Below are positions 7,404 to 16,165 of a DNA stretch of 64,000 nt, piece by piece (within the stretch, counting starts at the first letter, position 1; each line of letters starts with the position of its first letter). Both the position numbers and the translations under genes were made by a program. The stretch covers positions 284,748 to 348,747 of the forward strand of contig JADMIG010000001.1 of assembly GCA_015478725.1 (NCBI GenBank). The letters are read 5' to 3'. The notes beneath the pieces were generated by a model, which made no database searches, was not told the origin of the DNA, and saw only the letters and a list, made by a program, of their open reading frames with translations. This DNA is from Chloroflexota bacterium (GTDB taxonomy: Bacteria; Chloroflexota; Limnocylindria; Limnocylindrales; CSP1-4).

Positions 7404-8984
7404 ATGGGCCGAGATCAACCGGCCGACACGGCGGACCGCACGCGCGATTGCCCGACCGACTCTTCGTCCCCCTTCTCCCGCCGCTTCTCCCGACGCCAGC
7501 TCATGCAGGGGGCCGGCGCCCTTGCGGCGGCGATGGTCCTCGGCGAGGCATGTGGGCCATCGGCCACCTCAAAGCAAACCTCGGAGCCGTCGATCGCCGC
7601 GACGCCAGCCAATACCTTCACCCCGCCGTCGCCGGTGCCGGCTGCCACGCCGACGCCGACGCCAGCGAACTCGTCACCGCCCGACACGATGCTCAAGAGC
7701 GCCCTGGCGAGCTACGCAAAGGCGATGGGCGTGCTGCCCAACGGAGTCCAGGTCGCCAGCCGGATCATCACTGAGACCTCCGGCGCCACGTTCACTGCGC
7801 TCGTCACACCCGACGGCACGCCCCTCCTCCTGCGCGACGCCGAGGCGGGCTGGATCGAGGCAACGCTTGCGCCGCTTGCCACCAAGGCCGGCGTCATCCT
7901 CGAGACGATGATGCAGGTCACCCGCCAGGAGAACGGCACCTGGGTCGATCTCACCATGAACTCGACGTACGTCGGCCTCATCACGGGCAACGCGAACCAC
8001 ATCTACACCTCGGGCGAACTCGACATGATCTGGGTCTTTGGCGAGTTCACGACCGCCCACTGGAACCAGATCCTCGCCAACTGGCCGCGCGTCCTCGCGC
8101 AGCTCCGCGATGGCGCCATTCCCTCGGGATACCCGTACAACTGGCAAGGCATCGATCGGCTGAGGGGGTTCGCGTCGGCCCGTAACCTGCCCCTTCGGGC
8201 CTTCCACCTCGTCTGGGGTGACGACATCCCGTCGACGATCACAAGCTACGGTGCGTCTGACCTCAAGAAGATCCTCGAGTTCACTGTGCGGGTGCGGCTG
8301 TTGTACTGCCCCGACATCTCGGTGTGGAACATCGGGGACGAGATCCTCGCCCGGAGCCTCTATCTGCAGGACGCCACCGGCGGGCTGTGGCCGCAACTCT
8401 TCGGAGCGCCCCAGATCGTCGCGTTCGTGGGCAAGATCGTACGCGAGGTCAATCCCAAGGCCATCCTGGTCGTTACCGAGGACATGCCCCTTGAGGCCAC
8501 GTTCCCCGACCCGCGCTTCTCCCGGTGGTACCTGACGTACCTGCAGCAGATCCAGGATCAGGGCATCGAGATCGGATGGGCGGACATCGAGAACAACTTC
8601 TGGGTCTACGACCCGCCCGATCTTGCGAAGATCGATCGCGTCCTCGGCCAGATCAAGGCGCTCGGGATCAAGACCATCACCTCCGAGATGACGGTCACCG
8701 TCTCCCCGCTCTTCCCGAGCTGGCCCAGCCGGCCGAAGACGGTCGCGACCGTGCGAGATCCAGTGGCCGTCCAGGCGCTGCTCTACGGTGAGACGGTCGC
8801 CGCGTACCTGCGCCACCGGACCGGCGCATTCGGCACAGGCGGAGTGTGGGACGAGATCGCCTGGCAGAACTCCATCGGCCACCCGGAAGCCCACGCGATG
8901 ATGTACGACACTGCGGGCGACCCCAAGCCCGCGGTCTACGCGCTGCGCAGGCAGCTGCTCGCGTCGCTGTCCCTCGGCGTGTAG
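7404..8984 (+). CDS. GH10-like glycoside hydrolase lipoprotein 1 (short form)
   Basis: A 526-residue exported protein. The N-terminus carries a twin-arginine signal (SRRQLMQGAGAL, residues 29-40) and a lipobox-like GEAC with Cys at 50, then a long Ser/Pro/Thr linker to about residue 95. The catalytic part resembles a GH10 xylanase TIM barrel: an acid/base Glu candidate at 313 in SVWNIGDEI and a nucleophile candidate at 428 in TITSEMT. The Asn normally preceding the acid/base (NE) is Asp here. GH10 enzymes cleave beta-1,4-xylan or related glucans outside the cell. A GGAGGG precedes the ATG. It shares its signal peptide with gene 2 and its mature domain with gene 3. Confidence 0.75.
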   Translation: MGRDQPADTADRTRDCPTDSSSPFSRRFSRRQLMQGAGALAAAMVLGEACGPSATSKQTSEPSIAATPANTFTPPSPVPAATPTPTPANSSPPDTMLKSALASYAKAMGVLPNGVQVASRIITETSGATFTALVTPDGTPLLLRDAEAGWIEATLAPLATKAGVILETMMQVTRQENGTWVDLTMNSTYVGLITGNANHIYTSGELDMIWVFGEFTTAHWNQILANWPRVLAQLRDGAIPSGYPYNWQGIDRLRGFASARNLPLRAFHLVWGDDIPSTITSYGASDLKKILEFTVRVRLLYCPDISVWNIGDEILARSLYLQDATGGLWPQLFGAPQIVAFVGKIVREVNPKAILVVTEDMPLEATFPDPRFSRWYLTYLQQIQDQGIEIGWADIENNFWVYDPPDLAKIDRVLGQIKALGIKTITSEMTVTVSPLFPSWPSRPKTVATVRDPVAVQALLYGETVAAYLRHRTGAFGTGGVWDEIAWQNSIGHPEAHAMMYDTAGDPKPAVYALRRQLLASLSLGV

Positions 8985-9010
8985 GCGTGACCGAGCTGGC
9001 CTCACGGGCC

Positions 9011-9062
9011 GAACCGGGGCGCGCTGCACGCCATCATGGGCGAGCCAGCGTCCCATCGGGCG
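9011..9062 (+). repeat. Leader repeat copy 2, upstream of GH10-like gene 2
   Basis: The second copy of the leader at 7325-7376, in the 94-base gap between genes 1 and 2. The most conserved part is CGCCATCATGGGC followed by CAGCGTCCCATCGGGCG. It shows that the duplication that produced the genes included their 5' leader. Confidence 0.75.
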
Positions 9063-9078
9063 CGTGAGGGAGGAGACC

Positions 9079-11160
9079 ATGGGGCGAGACCAGCCGGCCG
9101 ATACGGCGGACCGCGTGGCCGATGTCACCTTCCAGCCCCCCTCACCCTTCGCCCGCCCCCTCTCGCGCCGCCGGCTCCTGCAGGGCGCCGGAGCCCTGGC
9201 AGCGGCGATGGTGCTCGGTGAGTCGTGTGCGCCGAGCACGCCGAGCCTGCTCCCAGCGCGGACGGTGGCACCGACGCCGTCAGCTGCGACGCCCTCGCCT
9301 TCGCCCACCCCGCTCGGTGCCGACCAGCTGACCACGGCCGCCGCCGCACTGCCCTCGAGCGGAGCCATGCCCCTCCCCGGCGGTGCCTCGGCCGAGGCGA
9401 CTGACCTCATCGCTGCAGCCGCTGCGTTCGCGGTCGCCGATCCCCAGGCGGCGCGCATCGATCGGAACCCGATTGCTGCACTCGGTCTCGCGCTGGCGGT
9501 CGCCGACTGGTCCGGGCAGCAGGGCGCGATCGATCTGACAGGGGTCTTCCCAAAGCTCCCCCTGACGCCGGTCCGTCTCGTCCTGCCGAGCCTGCCCGGC
9601 GGGAAGCCCGCCGATACGCTGACGCCTGCCACTCCGCCCGGGCTCACCCTCCGCCCGGGGTGTGCGCTCCTCCTGGCGGGCACTCTGCCCGACGGGCGCA
9701 TCGTGCTCGGGGTGGCCGATCCGGGCCGGAAGGTGGCGGGCCATCCGCGCCTGGAGCTGGCCTTCCTCTCGGCTGCCACCCTGACACCCCTCCTTGCCCT
9801 CGCCGGGGCCTCCCTCGATACCGCTGGCACCGCGGTCACGTTGGCCGGTGGCAGCCCTGTCCCCCTTGCCATGATCGATCCGGTCCTCGGGACCCGCCTC
9901 GTCACGGGGGCCGGGGTCCTCTTCGTCGACGAGGTGCCCCTGCAGCCGAAGGGGGCGAAGACCCCGCTCCTCACGGTCGACCCCTACGTGCCGGCGCTGC
10001 CGGCATCGCTCGCGCCCGCCGGCAGCCGGATCACCCAGCTCAAGGACGGTCGCATCGTGGCGCTCGACGCGACCGGGAAGGCGATCGCGCGAGCCGCCAA
10101 CCTCGGCGGCGACTGGCAGTGGGTGGGCCCCGACAAGGCGGCTGGGCTCGACTACTTCCTGCGCGAACTGGCGGACGGTCTCGGGATCCGGATTGGCGTT
10201 GCACCCGACGGCGCACAGTTCAACGCCAACAACACGGCGTACCTGGCGCTCATCGGCAAGTACTTCAACCTGGACTCCAACGACATCGGCGGCTGGCGAG
10301 ACCGTAACCCGGCACCGGGGCAGTTCAACTTCGGGTGGGGAGACATGATCGTCTCGTTCGCCCCGGCACATCACATGCGCGCGCTGGGCTACCTGGTCGG
10401 CACGCCGCCTGGGGTGCCGACATGGGCACTCGCCGGGAGTTACAGCGCACGACAGATGGCGGCGTTCACGAAGGAATGGGTCACCACCGTGGCGAGCCGC
10501 TACGCGGGGGACATCGGGACCTGGATCGTCTTCAACGAACCGGTGTCCGCCACCCTTTACGGCGCCACGCCGGCAGAGCACTTCTGGGCCAACACGTTCG
10601 GCTCCGACTTCTGGCCCTTCATCGCGCAGACGTTCGCCTGGGCGCGAGCAGCGGATCCTCACGCCAGCCTGATCCTCAACGACCAGGCCAACGATGGGCG
10701 CACGGACACTACCAGCGCGGGTTTCTACCAGCTCGTGCAGTACCTGCTCGCCCAGAAGGCGCCGCTCGATGGCGTGGCCATGGAGATGCACCTCGCCTAT
10801 CACGACGCGAGCATCAGCGGGCAATGGTCGCCCGAGATCTTCACGTCGTGGGTGAAGCGCTACCGGGCGCTCGGCCTGCAGGTCTACGTGACAGAGTTCG
10901 ATGTCGACATGACCGGGTTCCCGGGCACGAAGGCGGAAGAGGAGGCATGGCAGGCGAGCTACTACCGCGACTACCTGCAGGCGGCCCTCGACGCCGGCAT
11001 CACGAACTTCACGATCTTCGGACTGACGGACACCACGTCCTGGTACAACCTCACAGGCAGGCCGCACGCCGATGCCCTGATGCTGAACGGCGACTACTCG
11101 CCCAAGCCCGCGTACTTCGCCGTCCGCGACGTCCTGAAGAAGCGAGCTGGGCTCGCGTGA
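9079..11160 (+). CDS. GH10-like glycoside hydrolase lipoprotein 2 (long form)
   Basis: A 693-residue exported protein. The start is set at the ATG 9079 (MGRDQPADTADR, as in gene 1) with GGAGG upstream; the in-frame GTG at 9064 is less likely. Tat motif SRRRLLQ at 29-35 and lipobox Cys at 50. Residues about 95-330 form an extra domain of unknown type, shared only with gene 4 (RNPIAALGLALAVADWSG, PLQPKGAKTPLLTVDPYVP). The C-terminal GH10 barrel has both catalytic residues in good context: acid/base E487 in VFNEP and nucleophile E606 in YVTEFDVDM. Of the four paralogues it has the most canonical active site. Its stop overlaps the GTG of gene 3. Confidence 0.8.
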   Translation: MGRDQPADTADRVADVTFQPPSPFARPLSRRRLLQGAGALAAAMVLGESCAPSTPSLLPARTVAPTPSAATPSPSPTPLGADQLTTAAAALPSSGAMPLPGGASAEATDLIAAAAAFAVADPQAARIDRNPIAALGLALAVADWSGQQGAIDLTGVFPKLPLTPVRLVLPSLPGGKPADTLTPATPPGLTLRPGCALLLAGTLPDGRIVLGVADPGRKVAGHPRLELAFLSAATLTPLLALAGASLDTAGTAVTLAGGSPVPLAMIDPVLGTRLVTGAGVLFVDEVPLQPKGAKTPLLTVDPYVPALPASLAPAGSRITQLKDGRIVALDATGKAIARAANLGGDWQWVGPDKAAGLDYFLRELADGLGIRIGVAPDGAQFNANNTAYLALIGKYFNLDSNDIGGWRDRNPAPGQFNFGWGDMIVSFAPAHHMRALGYLVGTPPGVPTWALAGSYSARQMAAFTKEWVTTVASRYAGDIGTWIVFNEPVSATLYGATPAEHFWANTFGSDFWPFIAQTFAWARAADPHASLILNDQANDGRTDTTSAGFYQLVQYLLAQKAPLDGVAMEMHLAYHDASISGQWSPEIFTSWVKRYRALGLQVYVTEFDVDMTGFPGTKAEEEAWQASYYRDYLQAALDAGITNFTIFGLTDTTSWYNLTGRPHADALMLNGDYSPKPAYFAVRDVLKKRAGLA
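9943..9996 (+). repeat. 54-base block identical to 13328-13381
   Basis: The block encoding QPKGAKTPLLTVDPYVPA in gene 2 is identical base for base to the same block in gene 4, whereas the flanking coding sequence has many silent differences. It marks a local gene-conversion tract or a site under nucleotide-level constraint. Confidence 0.85.
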
Positions 11161-12524
11161 GGCCGCCCGGCGCCCCGGAACCGAGACTGGCTCTCGCCCG
11201 CCCCCTCAGCCGCCGCCAGCTCCTCCAGGCGGGCTCGCTCGGCGCGGTGGCGCTCCTCCTCGGGGAGGCGTGCGGGACGCAAGCCAAGGACACGCCGCCT
11301 GCAACGGCAGTCCCTGCATCGACCGCCACGCCAGTTGCCACGCCTGCCAGCGCATCGCCCCCTTCTACCTCGTCGGTCGCTCCGTCGGTCGAGCCCGCGA
11401 GCCCGCCCCCGCTGCTGCCCACACCCACGTTACGGGAGCTGGCGGATCGCGCCCACGTCACGATCGGCTCACAGGTCGTCACCTACGGTCTCGACAGTTC
11501 GGATCGCTACCGACGTGCGGCCCCCGAAATAGCCAACCTGCTCGCCATCGACGGGGAACTGGACATACGACGGGTCTTCTCGGGGCTTGACTGGCGGACC
11601 ATTCCGCAGCACTGGCCGGAGGTGTCCGCCGCGCTGTCGGCCGGCCGGATTCCGTACGAGGACCAGCTCAATTTCTCGGCCGCCGATGCGCTCATCGGCT
11701 TCGCCGAACGGAACGGCATGCGGGTGCATGCCCAGCATTTGCTGTGGCCGCAGGACATGCCGACGGACCTGACTGCGGGAGCGGCTTCGCCCGACGCCAT
11801 CCTCAAGGTGGTCCGATTCTTTGTCCAGGCGCGGGTGCTCCGCTACAAGGGCCGGATCCAATCGTGGAGCGCGGTGAACGAGGTCGCCGGGGGGCGCCTG
11901 TACGGTGACGCCCGCTACAAGTATTGGTACGGGAGCCCGTTCAGCGACGAGCTGATCCGCAGCGTGTTCGAATGGGCCCATGCGGCCGATCCACATGCAG
12001 CGCTCCTGCTGAACGAGAACAACGTCGTCGAGCTCGACAACCCGACCTACGCACCGGTCGCCGCCGGGTTCATTCGCCTGCTATCGGAGCTGAAGAGCGG
12101 CGGTGTCCCGGTCTCGGTCGCCGGTCTTGAGAACCACCTCTGGATCTACGATCCCCCGACGCTGGCGTCGATGGAGACGTTGATCAGGGAGGTGCATGGT
12201 CTTGGACTTCGCGCGATGGCTACCGAGACCACCGTGGCGATGAGCGAGCATTACCCCTTCTGGAGCGGAAGACCCAAGAGACTGCCATCCGTGCCGAACC
12301 GGCTGACCGCCCAGGCGAACCTATACCGGAACGCGCTCCAGGCGTGCATCGACACCGGGTCGGTCTTCTGCATGTTCGGGTTCACGGACGCCGTCTCGCT
12401 GTTCGACAGTAACAACATCCACATCCCGGACGCGCAGGGCCTCATCCTCGACGCGAACTACTCTCCCAAGCCTGCCTACTTCGCGCTGCTCGATGTCCTG
12501 AAGCAGAAGGCGGGCCTGGGCTGA
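11157..12524 (+). CDS. GH10-like glycoside hydrolase lipoprotein 3 (short form)
   Basis: A 455-residue protein. Its GTG start at 11157 overlaps the gene 2 stop as GTGA; longer upstream readings are out-of-frame shadows of gene 2. Tat signal LSRRQLLQAGSLGAVALL (residues 18-35) with lipobox Cys at 39, then a Ser/Pro/Thr linker to about 85. The catalytic barrel matches gene 1 over its length (NHLWIYDPPTLA corresponds to NNFWVYDPPDLA). Acid/base E242 in SAVNEV is in the normal NE context; the nucleophile candidate is E357 in MATETTV. It is translationally coupled to genes 2 and 4 and so made in step with them. Confidence 0.75.
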   Translation: MRPPGAPEPRLALARPLSRRQLLQAGSLGAVALLLGEACGTQAKDTPPATAVPASTATPVATPASASPPSTSSVAPSVEPASPPPLLPTPTLRELADRAHVTIGSQVVTYGLDSSDRYRRAAPEIANLLAIDGELDIRRVFSGLDWRTIPQHWPEVSAALSAGRIPYEDQLNFSAADALIGFAERNGMRVHAQHLLWPQDMPTDLTAGAASPDAILKVVRFFVQARVLRYKGRIQSWSAVNEVAGGRLYGDARYKYWYGSPFSDELIRSVFEWAHAADPHAALLLNENNVVELDNPTYAPVAAGFIRLLSELKSGGVPVSVAGLENHLWIYDPPTLASMETLIREVHGLGLRAMATETTVAMSEHYPFWSGRPKRLPSVPNRLTAQANLYRNALQACIDTGSVFCMFGFTDAVSLFDSNNIHIPDAQGLILDANYSPKPAYFALLDVLKQKAGLG

Positions 12525-14488
12525 TGGAGCCCGCTGTGCTCCTCACCCGCCGCCAGCTGCTCCAGGCCGGCTCGCTCGGCGCGGTGGCGCTGTTCCTCGG
12601 GGAGGCATGCGGGACGGCTCCGCTGCCGAGCCCGGCCGAGAGCGCGAGTCCGCTCACCCCGTCGCCCGCCTCGCCGGCCCCCTCGTCGATCCCGCCGCTC
12701 GATGGGGCTGCGCTCACCGACGCGGTGTCCGCCCTCGGGACGGCCGACACACTCACCGTTCCCGGTGGTGTCGCCCTCGCGGTGATCGACCTCGAGGCGG
12801 CGGGTGAGGCCGTGGCCAGGGCCGGCGGCTCGGGCGGGTTGCCCGAGCGCGACCCGGTCGCGGCGCTCGGCTACCTCCTCGCCGCGGTCGACTGGTCGGG
12901 CGTGACCGGCGCGGTGGAGCTCGGCCGGTTCTTCCCGAACCTCTCGCTCCCGCTCGTCCGCCTCCCTCTCGCCCGCCTGCCCGACGGGGGACCGACGACG
13001 GTGATCGCGGCTGCCCTCCCGGCGGGGCTCACCGTCCGGACCGGTGCAGCCCTCCTCGTCGTGAGCCACCTCGCCGAGGGGACGTATCTCATCGCGATCG
13101 ATGATCCGGCCCGGCCGATCGACGGCAATCCGCGGCTCGAGCTCGGGGTCGTGCCCGCCGCGGCGCTCAGCCCGCTCCTCGCGGTCGCCGGCGCCCGGCT
13201 CGACGCCGCCAGCGGCGCGGTCGTCCTCGCCGATGGCACGGGCGTCACGCTCCGGCCGCTCACGGCGAGCCTCGCCGACCGCCTCACCGCTGCCGCGGGC
13301 GTCCTCTTCGTCGATCGGGTGCCACTCCAGCCGAAGGGGGCGAAGACCCCGCTCCTCACGGTCGACCCCTACGTGCCGGCGCCGGGCCCGAGCGTCGTGA
13401 CTGGCGCCACGCGTGTTGCGCCTGCCGCCGACGGCCGGGTCCTGGCACTCAACGCCGCGGGCACGGCGGTCGGGCGGGCGCAGTACATCGGGGGCGCGAC
13501 GCCCTGGAGCTGGCTGGGCAAGGATGGGCTTGATTGGACCCTCCGCGAGCTGGCGGATCGGATCGGCTGGCGGGTGGGGGTCGAGCTCACGGGCTGGGAG
13601 TTCAATGACCAGCACTGGCAGTCGATCGTGCGGGCCCAGTTCAACCAGGGTCTCCTCTCCTGGGGGCTCGACTGGAACGAGGTCGAGCCCGCCCGCGGCC
13701 AGTACGACTTCTCGGTCATGGATCGGCTGGTCGCCTTCGCGCAGGCCAACGGTATGCGTGTGCGGGCCGACTCCGTCGTGTTTGGGCATACGTCGATGCT
13801 GCCATCGTGGCTCGTGCAGGGCCACTTCTCCGCTGCGCAGCTGACGGCAATCCTGCAGGCGCACGTGCGCGCGGTTGTCAGCCAGTACCGCGGCGTCATC
13901 GCCGAGTGGGTCGTGGTGAATGAGCCGTACGTCGCGCCCTACTCCACCGACGATCTCTTCTATCAGGCGCTCGGCTACGACTACATCGACGTGGCCTTCG
14001 CGGCCGCCCGCAAGGCCGACCCGTCGGCCGTGCTCAACTTCAGCGACACCGCGAACCACACGGCGGCGGGCATCACTACGAACCTGACCATGCAGACTGT
14101 GACCAGGCTAGAGGCGAAGGGCCTGGTCGACATCGTGGGCCTGCAGATGCACCTCGACGGGGCCAACCCGCCCGATCCCACGGACGTGCGCGACACGATG
14201 CGCCGGTACGGCTTGCCGGTGGCCGTCACCTCGCTCGACATCGACCTCTCCGACGTGCCCGGCACGCTCGCTGACCGGTACGCTGTTCAGGCGAAGATCG
14301 CGGCATCGATGCTGCGGGCCGCGCGCGACTCCGGCGTGTGCCGCGACTTCAGCGTCTGGGGGATCGGTGATGGCGTGGCCGACAGGTGGCTCCAGCGTCC
14401 GGGCGCGCCGGCGCCGACAGCGACGCCGTTCGACGGCCAGCTCCGGCCGAAGCCCTTCTTCTCGGCACTGCTCAAAGGAATGTCGTGA
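12524..14488 (+). CDS. GH10-like lipoprotein 4 (long form), nucleophile lost
   Basis: A 654-residue protein starting at an ATG that shares one base with the gene 3 stop (TGATG). Tat motif TRRQLLQAGSL at 8-18 and lipobox Cys at 29, nearly the same signal as gene 3. An N-terminal domain of about 250 residues is shared with gene 2. The GH10 barrel keeps the acid/base Glu at 467 (VVVNEP), but where gene 2 reads VTEFDVD this protein reads VTSLDID, so the nucleophile Glu is Ser at 570. It is therefore probably not a normal retaining glycosidase and may bind sugar without cleaving it. A 234-base gap with no gene follows. Confidence 0.75.
   Translation: MEPAVLLTRRQLLQAGSLGAVALFLGEACGTAPLPSPAESASPLTPSPASPAPSSIPPLDGAALTDAVSALGTADTLTVPGGVALAVIDLEAAGEAVARAGGSGGLPERDPVAALGYLLAAVDWSGVTGAVELGRFFPNLSLPLVRLPLARLPDGGPTTVIAAALPAGLTVRTGAALLVVSHLAEGTYLIAIDDPARPIDGNPRLELGVVPAAALSPLLAVAGARLDAASGAVVLADGTGVTLRPLTASLADRLTAAAGVLFVDRVPLQPKGAKTPLLTVDPYVPAPGPSVVTGATRVAPAADGRVLALNAAGTAVGRAQYIGGATPWSWLGKDGLDWTLRELADRIGWRVGVELTGWEFNDQHWQSIVRAQFNQGLLSWGLDWNEVEPARGQYDFSVMDRLVAFAQANGMRVRADSVVFGHTSMLPSWLVQGHFSAAQLTAILQAHVRAVVSQYRGVIAEWVVVNEPYVAPYSTDDLFYQALGYDYIDVAFAAARKADPSAVLNFSDTANHTAAGITTNLTMQTVTRLEAKGLVDIVGLQMHLDGANPPDPTDVRDTMRRYGLPVAVTSLDIDLSDVPGTLADRYAVQAKIAASMLRAARDSGVCRDFSVWGIGDGVADRWLQRPGAPAPTATPFDGQLRPKPFFSALLKGMS
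13328..13381 (+). repeat. 54-base block identical to 9943-9996
   Basis: The second copy of the identical block, inside GH10-like gene 4. Confidence 0.85.
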
Positions 14489-14722
14489 ACTCGGCGCGCG
14501 TATCTCGCCGCAGCTGCCTGCTGGGCCCTTGCCCGCAGGAAGCGCGGATGGTGGGGACAGGTCGCTGCTGGTTCTTCCCGCAGGGGCGCGCGACAGACGA
14601 GTATCGTCGGTGGGCTGCAATCGGCGACAAGCGATTCGTCGCACCTGTGACTGCGCGACGAAGACATGGTGCCGTCAGAGTTAAGGCGCCGCCCTACCAG
14701 CCGCCGAAAGGAGAAGCGCGTC

Positions 14723-16165
14723 GTGCTTGCCGCTGATCGACGTGGGGTCCTGACATCCCTTTGCGTGGCAGCGCTGGTCGCCGGATGCGGCACGAGCGCA
14801 CCAACCGCAAGACCTGAACAGCCGACACCCAGCCGAGCCGCATCGACGGCGCCCGTGACCGTCAGCGCACCACCGGCAGCCAGCCAAGGTGCGGCCGCGA
14901 CTCCGAGCGCGACCTGGACGACGTACAACGCGCCGACGGGCACGACACTCGGTGGCGTCTGGGTCGGTCCCGACGGCACCGTGTACACGAGCCCGACGAG
15001 TTCGACTCTACCGAATGCGCTCCTTGCACTCGGGCCTGACGGACGGCCGAAACTTGGTTGGCCGGTCGCCCTTCCCGATCCCTACATGAGCACCGTCGCG
15101 TTCGGCCCGGACGGCTCGATCTACGTCGCGACGATAACCAAGGACGGCACGGCTGGCCACCTCGTCGTGATCGGTCCGGACGGCGCGATACGGCCGGGCT
15201 GGCCGTATCCGACAACGGGCTCGACTGGGCAGTTGCTCGTCGGTCCCGACGGAACCGTCTACGCGCTCCTCTCCTCCAAGACCGACGGCGACAGCCTGCT
15301 GGCCCTCAACTCCGATGGTCGGCTCAAGTCAGGCTGGCCGTATCGACTGGCAACGACGGTGAAGTTCGGGTCGCAAACGATCCCTGTCGACCATCAGGTC
15401 ACCGTTCGTCCCGACGGGACCGTGTACGTCACAGGGGCACCGGGTCTCGTCGCGCTCGATGCCGATGGCCGGGTGAAGCCGGGCTGGCCGTTCGCGGCAT
15501 CGGCTTGGTACAACAGGCCGGTCTTCGCCGCCGACGGGACGATCTACATCGGAACCGGACCTCGTGGCCCGGCAGTCTTGAGCACGATTGTCGCTCTCGA
15601 CCAGAATGGGAGCCCGAAACGCGGCTGGCGCTCGCCGACGATCTACGGGAACCCGACCCTCGGGCTCGGACCCGACGGCACTTTGTATGCCGCAGAGGGC
15701 TGTTGCGGGAATCCGGCCGAGCGGATCTTGGCGTTCGGTTCTGACGGTTCGGCGCGGGCCGCTTGGAGCGTCTACAAGGTGCCGGTGAGCGGCGGCATCA
15801 TCGTGGGTCTCGACATCGGAGCGACCGGCGACGTATACGTCACGGTCGCGCCGCCGCCTGGCAAGACCGGGTCGAACCGCCTGGTGGGCCTCGGCCCCGA
15901 CGGCCGGGTCCTCCCGAGCTGGCCAACGACGGTGGAAGGGCCGCTCTGGGCTCAGCTTTTCGCGCCGGACGGGACAGCCTACTTTGTGTCCGGGAACACG
16001 ATCACCGCACTGGTCCCGGACGGTCACCTCCGCCCGGGATGGCCCTACACGATCCCGGGCACCGTCACCTATCCATGGGTCACGCTCTCCCCGGGCGGCG
16101 GCCTGTACGTCGTGACTTCCACCTCGGTCATCTGGGTTGGGCCGGACGGGACAACCCATCGGTAG
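14723..16165 (+). CDS. Secreted lipoprotein with beta-propeller-like repeats
   Basis: A 480-residue lipoprotein. The GTG at 14723 is chosen because AAGGAG lies 9 bases upstream and the signal then reads directly into the lipobox LVAGC (Cys 22). After a Pro/Ala/Thr-rich linker to about residue 65 the chain is built of some nine repeats with the strand motif GPDGTVY or variants (GPDGSIY, RPDGTVY, AADGTIY, GPDGTLY), alternating with a turn motif like DGRPKLGWP. This is the pattern of beta-propellers that bind ligands or other proteins at the surface. Following the GH10-like set on the same strand, it may be a sugar-binding or scaffold partner, which is inferred. Confidence 0.75.
   Translation: MLAADRRGVLTSLCVAALVAGCGTSAPTARPEQPTPSRAASTAPVTVSAPPAASQGAAATPSATWTTYNAPTGTTLGGVWVGPDGTVYTSPTSSTLPNALLALGPDGRPKLGWPVALPDPYMSTVAFGPDGSIYVATITKDGTAGHLVVIGPDGAIRPGWPYPTTGSTGQLLVGPDGTVYALLSSKTDGDSLLALNSDGRLKSGWPYRLATTVKFGSQTIPVDHQVTVRPDGTVYVTGAPGLVALDADGRVKPGWPFAASAWYNRPVFAADGTIYIGTGPRGPAVLSTIVALDQNGSPKRGWRSPTIYGNPTLGLGPDGTLYAAEGCCGNPAERILAFGSDGSARAAWSVYKVPVSGGIIVGLDIGATGDVYVTVAPPPGKTGSNRLVGLGPDGRVLPSWPTTVEGPLWAQLFAPDGTAYFVSGNTITALVPDGHLRPGWPYTIPGTVTYPWVTLSPGGGLYVVTSTSVIWVGPDGTTHR

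Noticed and set aside
10335..11156. An upstream extension of GH10-like gene 3 by 274 codons
   Set aside because: The extension is out of frame within gene 2 and reads as shadow; the GTG overlapping the gene 2 stop is immediately followed by a Tat signal, so the gene starts there.
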